Notes under the pieces: generated by a model
The model's database searches: none
The model's input: only the letters and a program-made list of their open reading frames with translations
Told to the model about the DNA's origin: nothing
NCBI GenBank assembly: GCA_038373885.1
Contig: JAWZYV010013272.1
Location: forward strand, 124,001-188,000
From: Cheiracanthium punctorium
Taxonomy: Eukaryota; Arthropoda; Arachnida; Araneae; Cheiracanthiidae
DNA length: 64,000 bases
Reading direction: 5' to 3'
Program-made: the position numbers and the translations under genes
Part shown: positions 56,237 to 64,000 of the stretch, piece after piece
How positions within the stretch are numbered: the stretch's first letter is position 1
Layout of the letters: each line of letters begins with the position of its first letter

Positions 56237-59200
56237 AAAGGGCGCCCTACTAATTGCCGCATATATATTGCTTGCCCAATAACGTGAACGTAGTCACAAC
56301 TTAAAATTAAAAAAAATCTTCCAGTATCAAAGGATAAAAAGATATAACAGCAATTTTTATCGCCATCCCATGCACTAAAACACTGATTGTGGGTGGCAGA
56401 CGTTCCCCCCTTCACCGGAGTGACTGGAGCCGGTTTGTCTGTGACTGGAGCTTTCGCTTTCCAAACAAGTTGTTACATTCTTGTCTTCGTTGCACGTGCT
56501 TACTGATATTTTTATTTATGCGTTTTTTTAAACAAGGCTTCCAATGGTATTTACGCTAATGTATGTTTTTACTGCAGACTTGAATGATGTTATAAAGAGT
56601 TTAATTAATTTCTTTGCCTCCTTAGAAAGAATAACATTAAATTAAAAATAATATCTCTACCGATTATTAAAGCTTAAATGCTTTACACTAACAGGAAAGT
56701 GTCTGCACCCCCCTTTTTGCGTTTCTGTTTGGAAATAACAGTTAAATCTTTGGAATGCAAAGAAGGAAAGTTAGGTCACGAGTCAGATTTTACCCTGAGG
56801 TTTTGGATATATATATATATACTATGCTATATATATATGTGTGTGTGTGTTTGTGTGCGTGTGTATATATATAGATATATATATATATTGACGCTATTGT
56901 TATGATAACAAACTAGTCTAATGCTTGAGCATCCTGTAGTTTATTTATTTATCTATTTTTATTTTTATTTTTTGAGGGAAGGGAAAAAACTGAAATCCAA
57001 AAAATGTCCGGTTTTTAGGTGCCGGATTTTCGGTGCTCTACTGTATTACACAAAGTTAATTGCTCTACAATTCTATTAATACTGTAATCTTTATAATGCA
57101 AGGTGAAATGTTAGGATGTAAGAAAAGTGGCATTCGGAAAAAAAATTGAATGGATATCAAAAGAAGTGCCTTTCCCCATCAGTAGAATATTGTATTGTTT
57201 AATGCTGTTTTTGTATTTTGAACACATTTTTATCTGCAGCTGTTTATTTATTTTTTTTTTTTTAACTTGAAAGTATTAACTAAATTTTATTGCTGTTATA
57301 AATTGAACAAATTTTAATTTTTCTTTAGGTGTTGAAAGAAGACGGCTATATGACATCATTAATGTTTTTGAAAGCATTGATCTTCTACAGAAGAATGCAA
57401 AAAATCAATATTTATGGTTTGGACGAAATAATTTAGAAAAAGCCTTATGTAAATTAAAAGTAAAGTTTTACTCTTTTTCCTTTTTATTAATAGTAATTTT
57501 AATTCAACTTTTAATGTGTATTTTTGAAAGCATGCTCATTATTAAAGGATCATTTGTATGCATGTCGGAAGTACTTGAATTCTGTAATACTACAAAGGTT
57601 TATTGAAAAAATTGATTTTATTTCCAGGCTACAGCTGAAAAAGAAAATATGCTTGAAAAACTTCAGTTTGCTCTAAAATCTGATGTAGCCAATTGCAAAC
57701 AATCATGTATTCTGAATGAAGTTCAGACCTTCAATGAAACATGCAACAATTTAGATACACAAGTTTCCCCTATCCCAGCTGCAGACTTACGAAAAGAAAA
57801 ATCACTTGGTGTTATGAGTCAGAAGTTTTTAATGTTATTTCTAATTTATCCAGTAAGTTTTTTAATTTTTATTTAGGAGTTTTTTTTTCCCTTTAAAGTT
57901 AAATATTTAGTAAAACATGTCTTTTCAAATCTTTGATAAATTGTCTTAAACAGAAATATTTCGTGTTATTGTCAATTGGAGGTCTCTTTATTTTAATATA
58001 TATCTGTATTCAATAAAAACCTTATTTGAGCTTTTAAAAAAGTATTTTACTGTGTTGAGATTTTGTTTGTAATAACTATATTTTTTCCAAGTTACAATTT
58101 TTTGTGAATATTGCAATAAAAAAGAAGCAGGAATGTAGAATAACCCCCCGCTTTCCTGCATCTTCCACAGAAAGCATGCACAGGCCTTTGAGAGGGAATT
58201 GTTAGCTCTTTCTATATGATTCCCCCCCCCACCCACCACACACACACACGTGTGTGTTTTAAACCCCATTTCATGTATTACAGCCTTAACATACATAAAA
58301 TTATATAAGCGTCTAAAATATTATTTTAAGATTTTATAGTTTTAATTAACTATTTTAGGATCAGATAATAAGTCTTGGGGTTGCTGCCAAAGTATTAAAT
58401 GGCTTTCTTCAGAAAACTGAAAGGGCAGCTCAGATTAAAAGTAAGCTATTCCACTTATTTTATTATATAGTAATTTTTACAATTTTATTAACATGCTTTT
58501 ACCAGGTGACTGTTAATATAAAAAGCATTCATGAAATTTAGTGTTGGTGTAAAATAAAAATAAATAGCTTTGTATTAAAAAAAAAATAGTTCGCTCTTTT
58601 ACTTGTGTGATGAAATGGACTGTGCATCTCATCTTTGAAAATGAAGGAGTTATATTCAATTGAAAATTGAACGCTGTGAATGGGATCTATCATTTGAGAA
58701 ATGTAATTTCTTGATGCATCACAGAAAAAATAGAACTCAAGAGCACATGAAGGACATTTTTATGAATTTGTTATATGTTCACAGAGCTATCAGAAATTTA
58801 AGAACCTTTTTACTTTGAAACATAACTTTTTTTTTTTTTTCCTTTGAGAGAAAAAAAGAACAAATTACAAACAAATGCAGATACCGTATTTTCCCTAATA
58901 TAATGCAATATTTCTTGACTGATCATTTCCCATGAAAAACTTTACCCGTGCTAAATTCAAGGTCTAAATATAGAATTTTTCTAATTATCTTCATGAAAAG
59001 TTTTGGAGTTGTGCTATATTTGATCTAATACTGTGTAACCCGCATAGGTTTGATTTTGAAATTTAAAATAATATTTTCATATAAAGAATAGAACTGATTT
59101 TCTTTTAAATTCTAATTTAGTCATTTTAAATGTGTAAAGTAACTGCATGAAGAGGAAATAATGGCAAGAATGATAATTCGATCAGTACAAAAGAACAATA

Positions 59201-62200
59201 TGGTGTTTACCATTTGTAACTAATTGTGTTAAAATATAACTTTTCTAAAGGAAATAGGCTAGTTTTATTATTTTTTTCAGTTCCTATAAATGGTCATTTT
59301 GATTAACTCTTGTCTAAAATAAACAAGAATTTACTTTTGAACTAAAGGCACAAATTCTTTTTAGGTTGTTTTTAATATGAATAAACTAATAATTTTAAAA
59401 CTTTGTACTATGAAAACAAATATGCTCATAAAATGATTTAATATGCTAATTATTTTATGTGGTGTTTACTTCACAATACATTTATACTATATTAAATCTA
59501 TTATTCTTTTTTACTTTTTAATCTAGCTCAAATTCGCCGTTTATATGATGTTGCTAATGTTCTCTCCAGTATTGGCCTTATTAAGAAAGAAACTGCATTT
59601 TCTCACTGTGGACGAAAACCTGCCTTCAAATATATTGGCCCTGATTTAAGAAATATCAAAGGTACTTCTTATTTCTTATATTTGGATCATTCTACAAAAA
59701 ACGTTCTATTTGCAGCTTGTGGTTGGTAGTTAGAAATAATTTAAAAATATTCTTATGACATATTTTAAATATTATGACAGATTTTTAAATAATTAATAAA
59801 AACTGATATTCTTTTATTTGCTTTATTCAATGAACGGTGAGATACTTGTATACCTCCGTTACATGTCACTACATATTTTCCTCCATTTACTTGTTCACTT
59901 ACTTGTTAAATATAAAAAGGGATATAGATTCAATAGAGTAATTACCGTTACTAGATTTTTTTTTTTTTACAGTTTAAATGAATTCTGTTACAAAAGAAAT
60001 AAAAATTTCAGCTTTAATTATCCGTTTAATTACTGTCACAGCCGTTCTTGTATCCTCTGTTCAAACTGCAATTAGTTGCAAAAATTTCCCATAAATGGCA
60101 GCCCTGTCACCTCATTATAGAGGATTAGAATCACAGGTAACTGTTTTCAATATCTGTTCTTCCCAGGGAAGTTAAACAGCTTATTTTGTAAGATTTTGAA
60201 CATTTTCCTCCCTGAAGTCAAATAGGACATTGTGTATCCTCCGTTCTCTTGATTTTAAAAAGTAAAAATTGTTTATTTACTAAAATTATTTTTTTATTTA
60301 ATAATAAAGCACTTTTTTAGTAAAATCTAAATTAAAACGATGTTTTAACCTTAAATCAGCAGTGATATAAAAAACAAAACATATCAATTGGTATCCTCCG
60401 TTCATGCATCCTCCGTTACAATATAAATGTAATGGAGAATACAACCTTTTAAAAAATCAATTATGGGACTAATATATAATTTTTAGTTAATGTAAATTTT
60501 GTTTCTAATAAAACATACAGGTTCATTTAAATAGAAAGCTTTGAAATATCACTTTAAAAAATTCATTAACAAATCACTTTATTTTTAAGATTGTATCTTG
60601 AAAGTTCTCTTTTCCTATAAATATCCATTAAAACAACAGTTTTGAAACAAAAATTAAAACTTATTTTACATTCTGTATTGAATGCTCCAACAAGATATCA
60701 TGCATTTATTATCTTTCATAAAAGTGTATTCTTTGTTACTAGTGTGTATCCTCTGTTCGTGTTCAAAATTTCAGTTACAAGAACGACAACAACAAAAAGT
60801 TAAAAAAATCAAAAAGAATGACCAACTATATGGGGGTAGTAAGAAGTATAAAAAGAGCGATATAAATTAATTTATATACATTATATATGTGAAGAATTTT
60901 TATTTTTTTTTTATTTTATTTATTTATTTTTGTAAATTTTAACTTTGAAAGCCTGTGTTTTCTGCAGAATGACCCATTTATGTTATTGTGGGGTTTTTTT
61001 TTTTTTTTTTTTTTCTAAATTGGTTCAAGAATTATTTTTAAAAAATGAAAATGAACTAAAGGTACAAATTCTTTTTAGGTTGTTTTTGATATGAATAAAC
61101 TAATAATTTTAATACTTTGTACTGCAGAAACAAATATGCTCATAAAGTAAATTTATGAATACTTCTTATATTGCTTCTGTGTGGTTCATATAATTTGATT
61201 GGAAAAGCAAATTATATGAGAATGAGGATTAAGTATTTTAAAAATGATATTTCTTCTTAATAATGAACTGCTATCTTTTTTTTTTACAATTAATCTTGCT
61301 TGCTAAGCATGTTTTGCAGATAATAATTTTTGTTTAAAAAAATTAAATTTTAACATTGCTTTTAATATTTTTAATTTTAAATTTTATCGAGCCAGTTACT
61401 GATGATCACTATTTCTTGTTTGTAAACCAAATTTTTTTTTTCTGTCATTGGCAAATATTTTTCTCTAATACAACTTGAATATATGAATGTTACAGGTTGA
61501 GTCTGAAACCCACTTTGGTCAGCTAATTTTTGGTTGGCAGAAAATTTGCACCAGTCTTAGATACTGCTGTAAAAATTTGTTTCTAGTGCATATGACTAAT
61601 TATTAGCATTTGCAGGCAATTGAAAGTTAACTGTGTATAGTTTCATTTATTTGGTGTATTCTTACTAAGCTTAGTTTGATGTAACACACATTTTATTCAA
61701 TATTTTCTCTTTTGCAGCTGATTCTTTTAATTTCAGTGCCAAAACTTCATCACCCCCGAAAAGTACTAAAAGTCTCAGTTTAACTCGTCACTCTTCATTC
61801 AATGAAATATGTGCAGTGGCTGAAATGGAGCGTCAGAAATTGAATTCCCAAGCATCTCACAATTCAGCGCCGCCATTTGAACATGCAATTATTGGCGAAA
61901 AAGAAAAAGGCAAAACCAGTTTCGAAAATCTCCAACTGAATGATGAGACCAAAACCAAAGTTGCTCAGAACACCAATGTTGTAGAAAGCAAACCAACAGC
62001 CAATAACATAACCCGGCAGATACCCAAGATACTTAATCTAAGGAAGCCTACAAATTCCACGGTGCCTTGTTATCTGCTAAGCAATATATCAATTGATAAA
62101 TCTGAAACTAAGTTTACAAATACCTGTAAGTATTTTAATTTTCTGTATATACTAGAAGATAAAGCCCTTTGTGGAAGCAATTAGAACAGGCAGTACAAAA

Positions 62201-63983
62201 CAACTTGATCAAAAAAATCTGAACTCAATACATTTAAACATAGTCTGCTTAAATAAATAATTTTTGTTTTCTATTTTATTATTAAGTTACTAATTAATTC
62301 TAAATTCAAGGCTTCGTTTCGGCAAAAATCTACATAATGTTGAATTGCTTTTTCTAATGAACCATTTTGAGAAATTTCCTGAAGTTAAAAATTGGGGAAC
62401 AAATGAATTTTCAGATATTTAAAGTAGCACCTTTTTTCCCCCTCTATATTTTTTAACATATTTGTATACAAATTTGAGTCAATTGGTCCTTGGTGTTAAT
62501 TTTATCACAATTTTTTTAACTCGCAAATCAGTATGTTTGGAAACAAAACTGTAAGCTTTAAACTTTTCTACCCAAATAAAGAAATGTCCTGAAGTTAAAA
62601 ACGGCAAAAAATTAGAATTTTTTTGGAATTATAACAGTAAAAGTTTTATTTTGGAATGGTATGACTAGAATTGTTAGTCTGTGAACAGTGTAACTATGCA
62701 TTAAGGTAAAAGAACTTTGGTGTCTGTGTGTTTAACTCTTTCTGTAATGAACATTTTTCACCATCCATGGTGGCTATTAAAGCATGTTTTTTACCCGTCA
62801 TTTAACGAATCTGCCATCCACTTGCATAATAAAAGATTAAACAACAATTTTTTAAAAAATAACTACTTAATTTTTCATTGCAAGGAAACAAAAAGTATTT
62901 GTAATTAACTAAAAGTATTAATTGTTTAGTAAAAGAGTTTAAGAAAAGATTGAAAAATATATATATTTGCTTCACGTACACTTATTCCGATTTAATGCAC
63001 AAGAGTTTCGAACTGATTCCCATTACTTGCAGCAATATTTCGAAGCCTAAGGTCAAAGTTGGCCAAAATTTCAGCAGAAAATGGAAATTCTCAGTTCGAT
63101 GATCAAGTTCGGCATTTTACTACTGTAAACTGCTTGCAAAGATGTGAATTTTTACTGAAAACTTCTTGCAACTACGTGTCTGTCTAGTGCTGCGTCGCAG
63201 CACAAAATTAAAACTCATATTAATTCAAACTTGTTTCGTAAATTATAAACCACGTAGTGTTGCATCACCAAATGTTATGACAGTGTAACGTCCCAATAAA
63301 CTGTTATTGCAGTTTCTAATATTCCATTACTTACTGGGCACCCTGTATGTATCAAAGCAACCTGATAATAATAATAAAAAGAAATCAAACTGAAAAAAAA
63401 TATGAAAAAGAAAATGTTTATATTCAATTTCTGCATAATATCTCAATTAGATAATTAACATTTAATGTTCTGTATTCAGATCATTTTGAAATTTTAAATG
63501 CCAAAACAGTAGCAATTTGCTGAAGAAGCTCAATTTTTATTTAAAATATCACATTAAATATATGTATAAATATATATTTGCTTTATTAACATGTGTGTGG
63601 TTTTTATTCATACACAAGCAAGGATTGCAGTGAAATCTGATAAAGTGAGTCACAAAAGCTCATTTTCTTAAGAAATATGGGTTTTTGCGTATGCAAAAAC
63701 CCTTTATGTGCATATTTTTTGCATTACAGTCAACAAAATCTGGGTAAATTACTCAAACTGAGTAAATGTTCATCCTAAAGCATATTAAATTTGCATATCG
63801 TAACTTAAATCATTGTATGCAATTTAATTTTTAAAATTTATAAACTGTCTGGGTAGTTTATTAATAATTATTATTATTGTTTTAGATGGAAGTCAAACAT
63901 TATTTCTAATTAATGCTATAGCTCCACCAAAAGAAATAAAACCTGAAGCTGCAATGAAGCCACCAGTTAACATCTTGCAACAA
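40763..63983 (+). CDS. E2F7/8: Atypical E2F transcription factor (E2F7/E2F8 type), 3' end outside window
   Basis: Ten coding exons with consistent GT..AG junctions and phases: 40763-41050, 41307-41375, 41624-41733, 52218-52297, 57329-57459, 57628-57852, 58359-58440, 59527-59661, 61718-62125 and 63886-63983. They give 542 residues before the window ends. E2F7/8 proteins repress cell-cycle (G1/S) genes and have two DNA-binding domains without a DP partner. Here domain 1 is about 145-226 ([39 protein letters not shown]). Domain 2 is about 281-370 ([42 protein letters not shown]). [14 protein letters not shown] near residues 75-88 matches the N-terminal family motif. No dimerisation or Rb-binding segment is seen, as expected. 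Orthology to E2F7 versus E2F8 cannot be split; invertebrates usually have one. Confidence 0.93.
41307..41375 (+). CDS. E2F7/8 exon 2
   Basis: 23 residues ([11 protein letters not shown]..), low conservation. Acceptor TTTTTAG; donor GTAATG at 41376, with GTAAAG at 41371 as an alternative that would break the frame. Phase 0 both sides, so it could be skipped without a frameshift. Confidence 0.72.
41624..41733 (+). CDS. E2F7/8 exon 3, start of DNA-binding domain 1
   Basis: Carries [12 protein letters not shown], the first helix of domain 1. Acceptor CTCTTGTAG, donor AAG/GTAGGT. Ends in phase 2 and joins exon 4 after a 10.5 kb intron. Confidence 0.9.
42863..46377. mobile_element. hAT element with CAGGGCTCCCAC ends, 3.5 kb
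   Basis: Ends CAGGGCTCCCAC and GTGGGAGCCCTG, with subterminal TGGTCCCTTTTT repeats at both ends. Flanks GACATTAA and CATTAAAA share CATTAA, consistent with an 8-bp duplication that lost two bases. The interior (43260-44730) has no recognisable transposase frame. It contains a second hAT at 44736-45580. Confidence 0.75.
44736..45580. mobile_element. hAT element, 845 bp, non-autonomous
   Basis: Ends TAGTGATGTAACGAATATTC and GAATAGTGATTTGG-type complement, finishing CGTTACATCTCTA. A perfect 8-bp duplication CTGTCAAC (44728-44735 and 45581-45588). Several subterminal CGAATATTCGG copies at both ends relate it to the outer hAT at 21160-28422. Confidence 0.93.
46490..46920 (+). pseudogene. LINE (jockey-type) ORF1 gag-like fragment
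   Basis: An open stretch of about 140 residues with features of non-LTR ORF1: [40 protein letters not shown], then [14 protein letters not shown], the start of a CCHC zinc knuckle. It breaks off inside the knuckle, where antisense P-element sequence begins (~46918). The 5' side abuts the family B MITE. RNA binding is the known role of such proteins; this is a fragment. Confidence 0.75.
46918..48807 (-). pseudogene. P-element (THAP9-like) transposase, truncated
   Basis: Minus strand. Exon 1 (48807-48655, 51 residues) and exon 2 (48082-47652) have good junctions (GTAAGT donors, TTGCAG acceptor). Together they encode a THAP zinc-finger domain: [20 protein letters not shown]35, then CELHL and ALPTIF (AVPTF motif). 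The first zinc ligand is Tyr instead of Cys (residue 5, TAT). A coiled-coil-prone segment follows. Further down, [29 protein letters not shown] and MMDEINLKP match the P-element RNase-H-like start, including the first catalytic Asp. The protein then stops at the LINE junction, so the later acidic residues are lost. The exon 3 boundaries are unresolved and one in-frame stop lies near 47410. Inactive as a transposase. Confidence 0.82.
48913..49014. repeat. Short inverted repeat upstream of the THAP exon
   Basis: TCGCCAATTC near 48913 and GAATTGGCGA near 49005 form a 10-bp inverted pair ~90 bp apart, 100-200 bp before the transposase start. It may be a subterminal repeat of the P element. Confidence 0.4.
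49290..49520 (+). repeat. H1 family relic
   Basis: CAGAAGCACTCAAAAGAATT, then GGGCCGTGTGCATCAC and AAAAGTCACCAAGCTTGGC correspond to parts of the 29700-30100 region, heavily diverged. Confidence 0.45.
49815..51190. mobile_element. Probable TIR element with recurring CCAGAAGTGGGCC motifs
   Basis: Left GATGCTCCAGTAGTGGGCCA (49821) and right GGCCCACTTCTGGAGC (51169-51184) are inverted. Related direct motifs occur at about 50011 (CACCAGAAGTGGGCA), 50041 (ACCAAAAGTGGGCCA), 50797 and 50818. No frame of note. Poly(T) tracts at 49878 and 50537. Confidence 0.5.
51715..51975 (-). repeat. H1 family relic, minus strand
   Basis: TAGTTCTACAGGCGCACTCA, CCAATACAGTACAGTCTATG and CATTTCAAGCACAATACC are the complement of blocks near 29975-30070. 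Old, with no array left. Confidence 0.5.
52218..52297 (+). CDS. E2F7/8 exon 4
   Basis: Encodes [19 protein letters not shown] then DEVCLKL, the middle of DNA-binding domain 1. Acceptor ATTACAG, donor GTATTT at 52298 (weak), phase 1. Confidence 0.9.
54528..55104 (-). repeat. Dispersed repeat R1, fourth location
   Basis: Ends GTGAGTCAGGGATCAGCTTA and includes ACTCTCGGAAATAAAATGGA and TCGAATTTCATGCTCTTCTG. Colinear with 21929-22680 but diverged. The hairpin end is missing. Confidence 0.6.
55172..55503 (-). mobile_element. 5'-truncated LINE insertion with 14-bp duplication
   Basis: Flanked by AACCTTAATTGTGT on both sides (55158-55171 and 55504-55517). The minus strand encodes the last ~100 residues of a non-LTR retrotransposon polyprotein: [20 protein letters not shown], a GYIKSL block, a cysteine/histidine cluster (CKKC..C..H..C) and the terminal [11 protein letters not shown] before a stop at 55204. 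A short 3' end with ACAACAACA follows. Such tails are common in jockey-like elements. Confidence 0.85.
55983..57043. mobile_element. pogo/Tigger-like element
   Basis: Left end CAGTACAAAGCCGAAAATCC after TA; right end GGATTTTCGGTGCTCTACTG before TA. The imperfect inverted ends share CCGAAAATCCGG. An internal TTGTACTG (near 56170) could end a shorter derivative. Contains A-runs (56061-56086, 56203-56238) and a TA/TG microsatellite (56803-56890). No transposase frame. Confidence 0.65.
56803..56890. repeat. TA/TG microsatellite
   Basis: Alternating TA and TG dinucleotide tracts, mixed. The 56678-56905 frame runs through it and is not a gene. Confidence 0.9.
57329..57459 (+). CDS. E2F7/8 exon 5, end of DNA-binding domain 1
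   Basis: Encodes [19 protein letters not shown] then [20 protein letters not shown] is the DNA-reading motif (RRxYD) of E2F winged helices. Acceptor TTCTTTAG, donor AAA/GTAAAG; ends phase 0. Confidence 0.95.
57628..57852 (+). CDS. E2F7/8 exon 6, linker and start of domain 2
   Basis: 75 residues, phase 0. A linker of ~54 residues between the two DNA-binding domains, then [20 protein letters not shown]. The linker is shorter than in human E2F8. Donor CCA/GTAAGT. Confidence 0.95.
58359..58440 (+). CDS. E2F7/8 exon 7
   Basis: Encodes [16 protein letters not shown] then [11 protein letters not shown], the second helix of domain 2. Donor GTAAGC. Phase 1. Confidence 0.92.
59339..59433 (+). repeat. 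Direct repeat, first unit (second at 61053-61147)
   Basis: GAACTAAAGGCACAAATTCT through CAAATATGCTCATAAA, about 95 bp, repeated in the same orientation ~1.7 kb downstream with roughly ten differences. The pair flanks exon 8. Confidence 0.85.
59527..59661 (+). CDS. E2F7/8 exon 8, core of DNA-binding domain 2
   Basis: Encodes [20 protein letters not shown] and [13 protein letters not shown]. Acceptor TTTTAATCTAG, donor GTACTT. Phase 1. Confidence 0.95.
59662..61717 (+). other. E2F7/8 intron 8 with recurring GTATCCTCCGTTC motif
   Basis: Variants of the motif occur at 59848, 60050, 60234, 60391, 60407 and 60746. The second direct repeat unit is at 61053-61147. Poly(T) near 60994-61013. No gene within. 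Confidence 0.65.
61718..62125 (+). CDS. E2F7/8 exon 9, region after domain 2
   Basis: 136 residues rich in Ser, Lys and Asn, with [28 protein letters not shown] and PKILNLRKP. This is the part C-terminal to the DNA-binding domains, poorly conserved. Acceptor TTTTGCAG, donor GTAAGT. Confidence 0.85.
63627..63770 (+). repeat. Dispersed repeat R2, second copy
   Basis: TCTGATAAAGTGAGTCACAA and TATGTGCATATTTTTTGCAT match 35480-35650 in the same orientation, ~110 bp upstream of exon 10. Confidence 0.65.
63886..63983 (+). CDS. E2F7/8 exon 10 (last in window)
   Basis: 33 residues, [20 protein letters not shown] then [13 protein letters not shown], with acceptor TTGTTTTAG and donor GTAAGG at 63984. 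The gene continues past the window. Confidence 0.8.
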
Positions 63984-64000
63984 GTAAGGATCTTGCTTTT

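Larger units (their letters stand above)
52298..57328 (+). other. E2F7/8 intron 4 (5.0 kb)
   Basis: AT-rich. Contains a poly(T) run (53469-53495), an isolated pogo-like end CAGTAAAATCTCGATTATAA at about 53606, an R1 repeat (54528-55104), a LINE tail (55172-55503), a pogo-like element (55983-57043) and microsatellites. 52300-53460 shows nothing recognisable. Confidence 0.7.

Noticed and set aside
61816..62184. Independent 122-codon gene
   Set aside because: It is the continuation of E2F exon 9 (61718-62125) read on past the GTAAGT donor.

Overview
The window is animal nuclear DNA: AT-rich, intron-rich, gene-poor and crowded with transposons. It carries two recognisable host genes. One is an intact single-exon CCDC115 (Vma22-type V-ATPase assembly factor) on the minus strand at 36236-36826. 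The other is an atypical E2F (E2F7/E2F8 type, two DNA-binding domains) on the plus strand, with ten coding exons between 40763 and 63983; it runs off the right edge. An arthropod, most likely a chelicerate such as a spider, is my best guess. The basis is the style of the repeats (a 5'-truncated LINE tail with a C/H-rich end, many hAT MITEs, tRNA-derived SINEs, arrays ending in ACTTCCTT..AAGGAAGT hairpins). This is an inference, not a proof.

Region 1-36 kb is almost entirely mobile DNA. Two copies of one ~5.2 kb hAT-like composite element lie in opposite orientation: copy 1 at 1-4727 (cut by the window start) and copy 2 at 21205-26373. Together they make a very large inverted repeat. Both copies carry the same older insertions (three MITE families, SINEs, a Helentron-like tandem array) at matching places. 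Copy 2 itself sits inside another hAT element (21160-28422) with a perfect 8-bp target duplication. Between and beyond them lie MITEs with 8-bp target-site duplications, a nested SINE pair, a complex inverted duplication (6181-6888), a degenerate mariner foldback, and two ~170-bp-unit tandem arrays (18.4-19.3 kb, 29.1-30.9 kb).

Region 36-64 kb holds the genes. CCDC115 and the E2F gene point away from each other. The ~3.9 kb between their start codons contains an E2F-like TTTTCGCGG site close to the CCDC115 start, plus repeat relics. The E2F gene's largest intron (41734-52217) holds nested hAT elements, a LINE ORF1 (gag-like) fragment and a truncated antisense P-element/THAP transposase. Later introns hold a LINE tail, a pogo-like element and two regions with unexplained recurring short motifs.

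I saw no bacterial-type operons, CRISPR arrays, rRNA or tRNA genes. The biology most worth following is the layered transposon architecture and two tandem-repeat families that share one Helentron-like plan. Apart from the two host genes, the LINE pieces and the P-element/mariner remnants, I do not regard the short open reading frames as genes.
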